64,000 nt of DNA from Arbacia lixula (lineage: Eukaryota > Echinodermata > Echinoidea > Arbacioida > Arbaciidae): positions 19,319,422 through 19,383,421 of the forward strand of contig OZ022591.1 in NCBI GenBank assembly GCA_963669155.1, given 5' to 3'. Position numbers and translations under genes: made by a program. Positions 12,800-24,100 of this stretch are shown piece after piece. The number at the start of each line of letters is the position of its first letter. The stretch's first letter is position 1. Below the pieces are notes generated by a model. It was not told the origin of the DNA and made no database searches. It saw nothing but the letters and a program-made list of their open reading frames with translations.

Positions 12800-13469
12800 A
12801 TGGCTGGAAATAGTGAAAAAGACATTGGTAAGAAAACTCGGAACAAAACCAGTTTGTCTAATTCACTCAAAAGTTTCGTCATTAATTCTGTTTTGCCAAT
12901 GCGACAGGAGCAGAGAAAGGCTCATTCTGCTCTAATTACGCGCATAGTTTTGCCGATTCTGAACAAAGTCGGGGAATTGGATGACCGCTTCAGAAGTGAG
13001 TGTGTAGGACTACACGATAAAGACCGGGCCCTGTGCGTTGGAGTCAATAGAGACGATTATTACAACGTTGATATTGTTGTTAATCTTTCGAATCTATTGG
13101 CAGCAAAGTGCGTCTCAAAGCAGGACGATGCTGCTGCATTACCGAATCCCGTGCACCCTTCACCAGTACCAGCAGCTTTTCTAGACAGTGGTGCATGTGA
13201 TAATCCGTACATTCCCCCTTTGCCAGGGTTTGGCTACATTTTGGCCGATCCCTTGAAGTCGCTCGTTCACGATTTATTGAGTATCAAGCAGGATGAGGTG
13301 TCCTCTGCTCAGCAAGAAGATGTAAACTTTGCGGGCAGGTCCTTCCTGTCTCCAGGGAAGGTAGTGAAGAAGTTCTGCAGCCTTGTCAGTGAGAGTCTGG
13401 AGATTCTGCGGGAGGAATGCTTTTGGGAAGAGGAGCCCACGGTCTATGAAATCTCGGCTAAACGAGAAG
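12800..13469 (+). CDS. Mab-21-domain gene exon 1
   Basis: Starts at ATG 12800 and codes residues 1-223 plus one base. The donor is GAGAAG|GTAAAT (GT at 13470-13471). It holds the first half of the nucleotidyltransferase fold. Confidence 0.85.
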
Positions 13470-15626
13470 GTAAATGGGTACTCAACTTACTGCTACTGTT
13501 CATCAAATGTTTGCATTCGTGTTATTGTGTCATTTAAAGACAGGGTGTCTTATTTTCAGAAGTCATGAAACTGCAAGAATCGGCAGTATAGGCCTAGGCC
13601 TAACAAAAACGTGTCTGAAATCTCATACACTACAGCTCAATGGAATTGGCATAGGGAAAGAGATAGGAAAGGAGCTGCAGTTTTAAACTGTGGTATATTT
13701 TGTCCAGTTCAGCATGAAACACAATGCTTTAGCCTAAAAAGCATCATGTTTCATGCTGAACTGGACAAAATATATATACCACCTTATAAAACTGCGGCTC
13801 CTTCCCTTTCTTCCCTTTCTCTTTTCCTATGCTAATTCCTTTGAGCTGGAGTGTACTAGCTTGACAAACATTTTCAGGAGAAGTGAAAAACTATTTTGTT
13901 CTACGCTTGAGTCACAGCGACCATAGTCAGCATTTATCATCGTATTGTCCCTCTCAGCACATGATGCAAGTATTTATACTCCCATTGAACACATGCATTA
14001 GGAAGCGGACAGATGCAGACCATAGCACAAAGCAGTCTCTAGTCTCAGTTAAGGCTATAGGTTTTGGATGACCCACCCAAAACTTCCTTGCAATCTAGTG
14101 ATTGCTATAAATTTACGTAACGTCAATTTCCAGTTCTATTATTGGGAGGGAATTTCTAACACAGTTACTAATTTCCTCCATTTTTTGTGGTTTATACAAA
14201 ATTCTATCTTTTTGACCTGCAAAAGAACACCCTGTCTTTATGAGATGCTTTGAGAGCAAACTAAACATTATTCCTAATTATCAATACCTTTGCAATATAC
14301 TTTTTTTTAAAGCTTTGTTTCAATTTTTTTAAGTTCAATTAGTGTATAGCTTCATATATATGTTTTGTCTAACTAGTCGAGATTGATCTGTATTTGGTTT
14401 GACTATATAATTTGGGGGGGGGGGGGGGTGCATAAATATAGTGTAGTGTGAGTGACACACATTTCAGTTTATTTAGCTGATTTACTATTTTTTCCTTCCA
14501 GAACAAATACCTAAAATAAAACATGGGGCCTGGTTTGAGGCACCAGCATCCTACTAAGAATAGAATTTATGAGAAAATATTAACTAGTGCACTTCACAAT
14601 CTGTCTGAATTCTTGGTACACATGATGGACTACATGTATGTATTTTATTTATTTGGTTTTTTTTAAAACTTACTCTTGATTTTCCTCCCTCCCCTTCCTC
14701 TGCCCCTCTCTCCATTCCTCTCCTCTCTTCCCCTCTCTCTGTTCCTATCCTCCTCCCCTCCCCCCTCTCTCCATTCCTCTCATCTCTCCTCTCTCCTCTC
14801 TCTCCATTCCTCTCCTCTCTCCTCTCTCCTCTCTCTCCATTCCTCTCCTCTCTCCTCTTTCCTCTCTCTCCATTCCTATCCTTCTCTCTTTTCCATCTTC
14901 TTATCTCTCTCTGCCATTAACCTTATGCCTTCCTCAGGCCATGCAGTGCTGATCCATGCCGTACTACGAGGGGAGGAATTCACAGTGGAGCTGATCCCTG
15001 CCCTACAGCTGAACGATTGGCCGGCAAGCGTCCAGTCGTGGGGACCCGAGGCAGCCGCCAGACCCAACCAGTGGCTAGACTACGCCCGCATGTCAAAGGT
15101 CAAGCACAAGTTCTTTGTGTATGCACAGCGCCCTCCTGCGGGACATGATGCCTTCCGTCTCTGGTGCACACACTTCGGTTTGAGCCAGAAGCTCCTGGCC
15201 AGCTCCGTGCTGGAGGATGATGAGGACATGCAGTCATCATGCCGTGCCCTCGTCCTGCTCGCAATGTTAGGGCTCTGCAAAGAAAACCCGGAGGAGTTTC
15301 ACCCGATCACGCCTCGGATTGTGACAACGGCATTCCTGCACCAGTGCACGCAGTACCCGCTGGAGGAGGACTGGGCTCCGGACAAGCTGGGACGCGCCTT
15401 CGTTGACCTCTTCATGGCACTTGTTGGCATGCTGAAGGCCGGGGGGTGCGCACACTATTTCCTCCCTGCAGCCAACATTATGGAGAACTCAGAGGATCTG
15501 AGACCGGTGGCTCATCACCTCAAGGCTATCCTTGGCAACATTGTAGAGAACCCAAACAAGACGCAGTTCCTGCATCACAGGTACAGCGGGCCACCAGAGA
15601 GAGCAGGGAGTAATGTCAGTAGGTAG
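12800..15626 (+). CDS. Mab-21-domain protein (cGAS/Mab-21 nucleotidyltransferase fold), two exons
   Basis: Exon 1 is 12800-13469 and exon 2 is 14938-15626; phase 1 matches and the product is 452 aa. The Mab-21 family layout is visible in order. There is an N-terminal helix with EQRKA. At 83-95, RDDYYNVDIVVNL aligns with the TEFEVVLYLN strand of Mab-21-like proteins. FLSP.KVVKKFCSLV follows at 182-196, then the VELIPAL strand at 240-246 followed by WP. Near the C-terminus comes DWAPDKLGRAF and then CAHYFLP. In cGAS the three metal acids are E-x-D on one strand and D on the later strand. Here the equivalents are Asn89-x-Asp91 and Glu241, and no GS loop is seen, as in vertebrate Mab-21-like proteins. 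It is therefore probably a non-catalytic or divergent family member. AATAAA at 15826-15831 supports 15626 as the end. A GT-like donor at 15581 (CAG|GTACAG) would allow an alternative C-terminus. Confidence 0.85.
13534..14240. mobile_element. TIR element of the AAAGACAGGGTGT family, copy 1
   Basis: The left end TTTAAAGACAGGGTGTCTT and the right end (reversed) ATAAAGACAGGGTGTTCTTT are inverted repeats. An inverted relative lies at 20484-20946; both share the region with TTTTGGATGACCCACCC (or its complement). It occupies much of the Mab-21 gene intron and has a foldback MITE nested within it. Confidence 0.65.
13688..13780. mobile_element. Foldback MITE, copy 1
   Basis: The arms read TATATTTTGTCCAGTTCAGC and its inverse around a short loop at about 13735, with CATGAAACA continuing the stem. 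A second copy with the same arms lies at 46808-46885. Confidence 0.8.
14683..14936 (+). repeat. Pyrimidine minisatellite abutting the Mab-21 exon 2 acceptor
   Basis: About 200 bp of C/T-only sequence with repeated CTCTCCATTCCTCTCCTCTC-type units runs to within 40 bp of the exon 2 acceptor. It acts as, or merges into, the polypyrimidine tract. Confidence 0.85.
14938..15626 (+). CDS. Mab-21-domain gene exon 2 (terminal)
   Basis: The acceptor CCTTCCTCAG|GC joins in frame to make Gly224-His225. It contains the VELIPAL strand and the C-terminal helical lobe with the family hallmark HYFLP. Stop TAG is at 15624-15626. Confidence 0.85.
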
Positions 15627-15825
15627 AAGAGCCATAGTGTGTTCATATGTCCCCTTCCTAGTCTCAGGAATCTCAGCACTGATTTTGAGGGAAGAACATC
15701 AGAAGATAGAAGAGCTGTATATGCCTTCAAAGTATAACCTGGGGGTTTGTTTCACCAAGCTGTTCTTAAGCTATGAATGATGTTGCGCATGACTGTTAAC
15801 CCTTTCTTCTGTTCAATCAGATGTC

Positions 15826-15831
15826 AATAAA
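15826..15831 (+). terminator. Probable polyadenylation signal of the Mab-21-domain gene
   Basis: AATAAA about 200 bases beyond the stop codon on the coding strand. Confidence 0.55.
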
Positions 15832-16199
15832 TTTGGTTCCCCTTAAACTAAAGTTAAAATCTGATCTTTATAAATCAAAATTCTTGTAAATAACAAGTGT
15901 CTGAATAGGATTGTTGGAAATTAACTCCCACTATGTTAAAACAGGAACAAATTTTATCTCATTTAGCACAAGAAAGGGTTACCAGTCAAGCGTAAAGTCG
16001 TTCTTAGTGCTAACAAACAGCTTAGTGATACACTGCCTAGTATAGCTCACAGAAGCAAATATACCTCGTTGTGAGCAGAGCCAAAGACACTGACACATCT
16101 CACAAGCAAATACAACTCCCTCACTGCATGGAAGGCCAGCTGGCAGCAGACCCCCAGACACCCCCCCCCCCCCCCCCAATTCACTGTGACTCCAAACAC

Positions 16200-16437
16200 A
16201 ATACTCCCACCAGGCGCGAAGTTACCCCGCAAGGACTGGGTCACTCCTAGCCAACATGATGCACCGCTGGGGACTCAGCCCCTCACCAGCTTGCACATGT
16301 GGAGCACCTGAGCAGACTGCTTCCCACATCATTGAAAAGTGCCCCACCCTTTGTCCACCTGGCCACCCAAATCCAGACCTTAACAACCTGGACCCCGATA
16401 CAATTAAGTGGCTGCAAAACTTAAGTGATGTTGCGTA
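16200..16437 (+). pseudogene. 3' fragment of a non-LTR retrotransposon ORF2
   Basis: The frame reads HRWGLSPSPACTCGAPEQTASHI followed by IEKCP. This CxCG...EQT..HI...CP knuckle lies near the C-terminus of many non-LTR reverse transcriptases. A preceding GRTGSLLAN-like segment is out of frame or degraded. Only the tail is present, so it is dead. Confidence 0.7.
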
Positions 16438-16504
16438 GAAGCTTCGCTGACTCATACGCAAGAAGAAGATCTCACAAGAATGTTCTTAATTACTGTTCAA
16501 GTCT

Positions 16505-17246
16505 GATCATGGACCTATCATGGATGGACTGCGCTCGGATTGACTTCCTTTGATCTATGAGGTCCGCCGCCTCATAAAAATCCAAGACATTCAGGTGTTT
16601 TAAACAACTAGCTGTATTTCTAATTAGGTAGTGCCTTCCTCTGAATAACAAAAGAAAATCTGTTTTGAGAAGTATGCCAACCGTTCAGCCTTCGCTGGGA
16701 GCTCGTTGCTGATCTTTTTACACACACTGTGAATTAGTTTTGGGGTAAGCGAAGGGAAACTTTGAAAAAATTATAGAAAGAATTTGGTCCGTAACTTTTT
16801 CGGACACCTCCGCACACGAAATTGAGGTTGTTTCCATGAAAGATGAAACACTCAATAAACGATTTACAAGATATTTTTAAGGAAATATGATTCGGAAATG
16901 TGTGATATGGAGGCATTTCTCTGGCATGTTTTCTACAGTATTCTCATTTTATCACAAAAACGAAGCAACAATATAATCTGAAATTCACAGAATCGTATCT
17001 TTATAACATGTAATACTACTGCACATGCACTTCAGTTCATGTAGTGGTTCTGAAATCTTCTGCGCATACAGAATATATATTCCTCAAAATGCATCCTACA
17101 TTTTGTCATGCTTGTTTGGCGGCGGATCTCCCTCGATCAAAGAGCCAAACACGTAAAATATTCCATTGTGACATCAATGCGCACGACTGCTGTAGGAATA
17201 AATTACACTTCGTGCTGACTCCATTCCTTACACCTCTCTGGTCTGA
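16505..17246. repeat. Dispersed repeat, copy 1 (inverted copy at 57685-58405)
   Basis: Collinear inverted matches include GGCGGCGGATCTCCCTCGAT, ATTCCTTACACCTCTCTGG and TTGACTTCCTTTGATCTATGA. The copies are about 740 bp, with no coding potential seen. Confidence 0.75.
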
Positions 17247-19171
17247 TACAGGGTACTTTTCTGTTAAAATTCTTATCATGTTCTATTGTGTTCATGATTT
17301 TAAGCATCTGTCTTTGGAGATTTAAACCAATTAATGTTTGTAAAATATCCAGGACGTTTTATGAAAAGAAGCTCACCAAACATTCAGCTATCAAAGGATG
17401 ACTACCTCATTTCCTTGGTTTTGCTCTGGAATGTAAACAAGGCTGCTAGTGATATGTGTAGTACAGGTATTCTCATGTCGTCTCATCAAAAGGTGTTTGC
17501 AATACTACTACAAGGAGGCTGGAAATATTTATTTTTAAATCAGGGAAAACATGAGGCTGTTGTATATTTTAAAAACCAAATCTACAATTACAGGTCTCAC
17601 TCTTAAAAGACAAGTAGTCTTGCCAATCGTAGGCTAGGATGTTCCTGTGATAATTCAACTTGGGAATGTCGAACAGGCTAAAGTGAATGGTGCATTCACT
17701 GTCAATATTTCTTTACTAGTACTCATCAATGTTTTCAACTATCTTTTACATTAAACTACATCATCATGTACAACAAACTTGTTTGGAGAGGATTTTTTTA
17801 AATAGTCAGGAATTTCACATATATTTTTTGTGGGGGGACAGTAAAGGGGTTAATTGAATTTTGAACATTTTGATCTGTAGAAGCCTCATAAAGCTACATA
17901 ATATAGAGTCATTTGCTAGCTCTGCATTTGCTTCAGTGAATGCATGATTAGGATTTTGAAACTCAAATAATTGAATTCAAGCTGAAAATGCCCGACTGTA
18001 TCAGGAAGTATCTGAAACAAATTATTGAATAAGTGGAAACTTTTAAGAGGGAAAACCCAATCTTTCAATTTTATTTTCAGTGAAGTTTATTTCATATTTA
18101 TGCTATGCATGTCAATTCATCAACTGCAAAGGAATAAGTATCTTGTAAATAATAAGTTTAAAATAACAATGAATATGTTTGTACAGATGAATGAAATATG
18201 AGAAGGATGTGTTGTAAAATTTGTAATTTATGAAGTTGTATCGTATCTAAGTTAAAATATTGTAAGTCAGAATGACTGTTCTTGACATCTTGATATCGAC
18301 AGTCTTTCAGAATTATCCTGTACAGATTTCACATACATGTACAATGTTAGTACATGTGACATAATAAACAATTCTTGCAACATTATATGAATCATGTGTA
18401 CACAGTTATTTTGGTGAGGCTTGCTATGTGCTGGAAGTCCAACACTTATTCAAATCTTCAAAATTATCTGAATTTGGGTCGTCATAATACTGTACATGAA
18501 ATAAATGAATTGTGGAGATATTAGAGGCAATGTAACATTTTTATACTAGTGTAGGCCTACTACTATGGATAGGCCAATATGCATACTGATATTAATAATC
18601 TTTGATGGCCAACACATGACCATGTATATTTTGGCTGAAGGATGAGAGCACAGAGTGGTCATAGACTTTAAGCCACTATTGGAAGCAACATTGTGTTGCT
18701 GTTTTTTATAAACCCACAATGAACATCTTAGTTTTATATGTTGATATCTCTTGTAGTTTGCGTATGGTGAATTGTTTTTTTAAAGTAAGAATCATAATGT
18801 GCAATATTTAGTAGTATACACTCTTTGGCAGAGGCATAAAAATTTCGATAGTAAATTTGAATGGTTCTTTGTTATTTTATATTTCAATAAAAATTTGTCT
18901 TGGGGATTGAGGAAGAGAGAGAGACTGGTCGAGTGTGTGTTTTAAATAAAATGAACAGGAAATGGTGAAAGTGGTGTATCTTGTTTGGGAAAAGAAAGAA
19001 CAAAATAGTTCAAGAATGGAAAAGAAAGCAAAGAGAAACAAAGTATAGATTGGAGTTATACAAAACCGGGGAAGATAATAAAATGGTATGGAATGAGCGA
19101 GAAACATGAAAAAAGAAAGAGGAAGGCGGAGACAAACAAGATATCTGTCTAAAACATCTTTGCAGAGGAAG

Positions 19172-19696
19172 TTAAAGGGACATACATGTGCAACTGACCT
19201 TTTGTGGTGCAATATCATTTATAGAGGGCGCTGCAATCCACAGCGTTCGGCAGTCTTATCAGCCCCACCCCAGTGCTGGCACTGCCCCATCCTCAAGATC
19301 TGCAAAAGTGTGTTAGTGGTGATCTCATGCGTGAGTGCTAGCAACAGTCTTTGGCAAGCTATGGTGCATGTACACAAACTGAGCACATATCACATGTAAG
19401 TCACCCGTATCACTGCAATTGCGTGCTTGTTTGCCAAAGTTATATGGAGATTCCTGAGTGTTAACCTAGCCGGGCCACATTCAGGAACACCTCAATTTGC
19501 AACAAATGTATCCCGAGCCGGGCCAGACTCCAGAACAATTCGATTTGAGACTGAACACGAGATCGCCATTAGCACGAGACTGCCAGATCTTGAGGGTGGG
19601 GTAGTGCTGGCACTGGGGTGGGGCTGACAAGATCGCTATCAAACGCTGTCAATTGTCAATATCGCGCCACAAAACCTCAGTTGTATGTCCCTTTAA
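19172..19696. mobile_element. TTAA element with very long terminal inverted repeats
   Basis: The left end TTAAAGGGACATACATGTGC and the right end (reversed) TTAAAGGGACATACAACTGA begin inverted arms that stay recognisable for roughly 150-190 bp. These include CAGCCCCACCCCAGTGC and, reversed, the same motif near 19610. TTAA lies at both edges. It is a non-autonomous foldback-like MITE. Confidence 0.75.
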
Positions 19697-20483
19697 CACA
19701 AAAGCATAAAAAAAACCAATAACACCATGACAAAATTGAACACTGACTTCAATGTCTTTCATTAATTTTTAATGCCTCACAATTATTTCCATCTCATATA
19801 ACGATCTTACCAAAATTTTAATGCATAGTTTCAATTCTGCTCCTCTGCCTCCAATGGATTCATATATTTTTCACTTATTATCATATCTCATTAATATAAA
19901 ACATAAAAACACTTATTTAAAACAAATCCACTGATATTTTTCACATGTAAATTATAGTCTCTGGGAATGGTTGACACCACTGGTGCAACATAGATGCCCA
20001 TGAAGCACAGAAATAACATCATACACTCTTTAATTACTAGTAATCACAAAATCATTGATCAGAAGGGCACATCATAAACTTTGCATGCAAAATGATATTC
20101 ACCCCAATTGTTAATGCTGTATATGTACTTGTATGCCAACACACATGGCACAATATGAATCCCAAAGAAGAAGAAAGTTCTGTCTACAGTATTACATAAC
20201 ATCCACTAGTATTAACTCGTTGCTCAAGGTTAGATTGGTTAACACATTTCAGGAGATCCCTGCACAGAAGCAGTCAGGACATCATGTGTCAGAACAGGGA
20301 TGGTGAGCAATATTTGCTCAATTTCTTTTTAGTGTTTCACCAAAATCCTGTTACTTTATTCTTCTACTTTACTGTTTGAAGCTCTCCAATTATCTCTCTA
20401 AACCATCACATTATCCTAGACCATTTCGCACTCAACCCCTAATTTTCATGCTGTGACTCAAACCTTATTCCTACTCTGGTTAT

Positions 20484-20946
20484 TCAAAACGGGGTGTCCA
20501 TTTTGCAGGTCAATTCTTTTTTGTGTAAAAATCACCGAAAGTGGAAGAAGATACTGTATTAAGACTTCCCTCCCAATAACAGACCTGGAAACTCACTTTA
20601 AGCGAAAATACAGCGATCAGTTAGATTTTGAGGAGGTTTTGGGCGGGTCATCCAAAACCTATATCCTACAGACCAAAGGCTGCTTTGTGCTATGGCCCGC
20701 ATCTGACCACTCGGCGGTGCATACGTTCAATGGGAGTATTGCTTGTATCGTGCGCTGAGAGGGACACTACGATTATGAATGTAGACTTCTCGCTCCGGTT
20801 AAAAGGTAAGCAAGAATAGTTTTTAACTTCTCCTTAAAATGTTTGTGAAGCTATGATTGTGAGAGTTCATACATTATTGTTTTAGGGTATATTGCTGATT
20901 CCTGTCAAGTTTCAAGACTTTTGAAAATGGGACACCCTGTCTTTAA
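20484..20946. mobile_element. TIR element of the AAAGACAGGGTGT family, copy 2 (inverted)
   Basis: The left end ACGGGGTGTCCATTTTGCAG and the right end (reversed) CTTAAAGACAGGGTGTCCCA are inverted repeats. The body is the inverse of 13534-14240 with deletions. Its right edge is 37 bp beyond the POLRMT stop codon, so it probably lies in the 3' UTR. Confidence 0.65.
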
Positions 20947-20982
20947 GATCTGCACATGTTCTCTCCATTCCTTCAATCTCCT

Positions 20983-21118
20983 TCAGCTAAAGAAGTAGGT
21001 GGACTTGTGCACATTGTCCAGATTGAAGTCGCCCTTCTCGGGGACATTCTTGATGTAGTCTTCCAATGTCTTCATGTTTCTGCTGCCTCGTTTGAGCTTC
21101 GCTGCGTCTTGAATTTCC
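20983..21118 (-). CDS. POLRMT: POLRMT exon 28 (terminal)
   Basis: Acceptor TATCTCAG|G; TGA stop at 20985-20983. Residues 1504-1548 end in [20 protein letters not shown], the characteristic POLRMT C-terminus (VPKPGAFDLEQVKRSTYFFS in human). Confidence 0.96.
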
Positions 21119-24100
21119 CTGAGATAACACACACAAAGAAAAATGTTTGTATCTTATTCAATCCATTCCAGGATCACATTGCATAAAACCATTATTAAAA
21201 CTTCACCATGAATGACAATCACCATGGCAACAGATGCATTGGTGAGAGTTCATAGGCCATTTCCATGGTAGTTACAATTGATGCAAGCTATGTCTTTCAT
21301 CAAGTCAGTGACACATCTCAATTCAAAATAAGAGACAGATTTGTTATGAAATGTTTGATCATATATGCTTTTTTGTTTATCAGCCATAATCAACCTGGAT
21401 ATTATGATACCATGGAATCAACTTCAATAGGTCCCTTATTTCTATCTGTTGTGGACATATTGTTGATGCCATTCAAGATTGTAAAACTTTTTCCACAGAG
21501 TTTTGAGCAAAATGAACATCTCTTTTGTGACACCAAATTGTGACCTCTGCCCGGAATGTGAACATCATCATCAAAGTCATGCAGAAGAGGACCATGATTG
21601 CACACTATGAGGCTCTGAAGATTGTCAGTCACACAGAGCACACGGACAGAGGGCAGGGTTATTCCATGGGGTTGGGGCAAAGTTTTCATGCAATGTCCAC
21701 GTAACAGAGGTATTAACCTTTGCAGTTCACCACGAAGATCAATTCAGATGTGGTTAAGTTTTTAACTTGTCAAAGTAAAGTTTCTGATTTTTTATTACAG
21801 TTCGATTATACTGAAAGTAATATAGATATTTTAGGGATTGATTCCAAACTTTTACGAATTGGGGCTCCAGTACTATCTAATTCACTTTGTTATTTATACA
21901 ATGAAAGTTTAATTAATGGTATAGTTCCTGTAGATTGGAAATTAGCGAAGACAACACCCATATATAAAGGCAAAGGTAAAAAAAGTGACCCTACAAATTA
22001 TAGACCTATTTCTGTTGTGTCATATTTCTAAGTTGCTTGAAAAGGAATTAAAAAAACATTTGTTAAATTATCTTCTTAAGAATGACCTTATTAATATTGA
22101 TCAATCAGCATTTTTACCAAACCATTCTACTACTACATGTCTACATCGTGCAGTCGATGATTGGTTAGAAGCTTTTAACGAACATGAACTTGTAGCTACC
22201 TGTTTTCTCGATATATCCAAATGTTTTGATTCAATTGATCACAAATTATTACTTATGAAATTGCAAGGATATGGAATTAGAGAGTCAGAATTGCTATGAT
22301 TTACTAATTACTTATCACAAAGATCCCAGAAGGTTTTTTGTCATGGTGAATTATCTAGATCAAGGAATATTATGACAGGGGTGTCCCAAGGAAGTGTTCT
22401 GGGACCAATATTGTTTTTGCTATTTATAAATGATATTTCTGATTCTCTGAAATCATGTTCTTGTAATATATTCGCTGATGATGTTGTTATCTATTACGCA
22501 CACAAGGATATAAATATTGTTAAAACCATACTTCAAAATGATTTAGATTTATTAGCTAATTGGTATACAAATAACAAGTTACGTATCAATATTGACAAAA
22601 CAAAGGTAATGTTACTTAGTGCTACTTCAACTCATCATCTAAATATATCTATAGGCAAGGATGAAATTGAACAAGTTGTCCATGTTCGATATTTAGGAAT
22701 TGACATTGATAATCATCTTAATTGGAATGTTTACGTTCAGAATCTTACCAAATCTATTGCTAAAAAGATTTTCTCACTACGCAAAATGAGTCAATACCTT
22801 GATATCAACTCCTTAAACCTTATGTATAAAACTGTTATTCAGCCTTGTTTTGATTATTCTTGTTCCGTATGGGGGAATTGTTCTTCAAAAAACAAAGAAA
22901 TGTTAATGCGTCCACAAAAGAGAGCAGCACGTATCGTTACTTGTAATTATGACTATGAAAATTCAAATGGTTTAGATATTTTTCGATCTTGAAAATGGAA
23001 AACAGTTGAAGAACGAAGGGATTATTTTCTTGCAACAATTATGTTTAAATGTATACATGGTCTGGCCCCTATTCGTCTGTGCAATAGTATTGACATGCTT
23101 TTTGAAAGACATAGATTTAATACCAGAGCAGCTGATACCTTAAATGTTGTAACACCGAAACCCAATTTAGAATCCTATAAGAACAGTTTCAGATATGCAG
23201 GAGGTAAAAGGTGAAATGCGTTACCAGATGCAATGAAAAACTCAAGTTCTCTTCAATCTTTCAAAAGCATGTATAAGAAAATGTTCTTTTAATTCAATTT
23301 CATGTAAATGTACAACCAGAAAGCAACCAATAATGTGTCTCTTAGCAACAACTTTTTTTTTCGTCGCTCCTTTCATTGTTTTTTTTTAATTTCAAAAACG
23401 CTTTGCAGGCTTAGCAATAGAATAGCTGACGGGTGTGTTACATTTGTGCTAATGTGTTGTGTTGAGTGCATTTTTACTGTTAGTTTTCTCTTCCCTTTGT
23501 TCTTGGGTGATTGCACTTTCTGTATGATTTGACTGAATGTTTATAGTTGTTATACACTTTTGATTGTATGGTTAATTTGTGTGTTGTTTTTTGCTGAGCT
23601 TGCAAGTGGTATATTGTCTTTCATATCTCTCTTCTTTTTTTTTTAATTTGTAAATATCAATAATACATTTTTTAATAACGATAAATAAACTTTGCTGGTA
23701 AAGCGTTTTAAAATTATTGGTTGTTTTTACTGGTTATCCCGACTGTTGTATGTTTGTTATATTGATATGTTACACAGGACCTTGATGTAAAACAGTTTAT
23801 GCTGATCTTGTCATCCTGTTTAAATATGTTTGAATGTAAAATTGCTCTCTTTTCTCAGTAATGGACGTTAAAATCGGATAAAAATCTTTTATGGATTTGA
23901 AGCAATAGGCAAACAAATACCTACCACCGTTAAATGGACATCATATTGTTTTTACATGGACAAGAAATCATCATAAGTCAAATAGCAATATGCCATAATC
24001 TTTGAGAAATAATACTGGATGGAACCCTATTTTATTGCTCATGCCATTATAGGACTATATTTGCCTGGTTTGAAAAAGATATGGATTTGGAGTTGTGGTA

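Larger units (their letters stand above)
15627..20982. other. Intergenic between the Mab-21 gene and POLRMT
   Basis: No gene seen. It contains a LINE 3' fragment (16200-16437), a dispersed repeat (16505-17246), a long-TIR TTAA element (19172-19696) and the inverted GACAGGGTGTC-family element (20484-20946) just beyond the POLRMT stop. The stretch 17610-19170 is AT-rich with nothing identifiable. Confidence 0.5.

Noticed and set aside
14676-14937. Ser/Leu/Pro-rich N-terminal extension of the Mab-21 exon 2 frame
   Set aside because: It is the pyrimidine satellite of the intron; the acceptor at 14936-14937 joins in phase to exon 1 and restores the family alignment.
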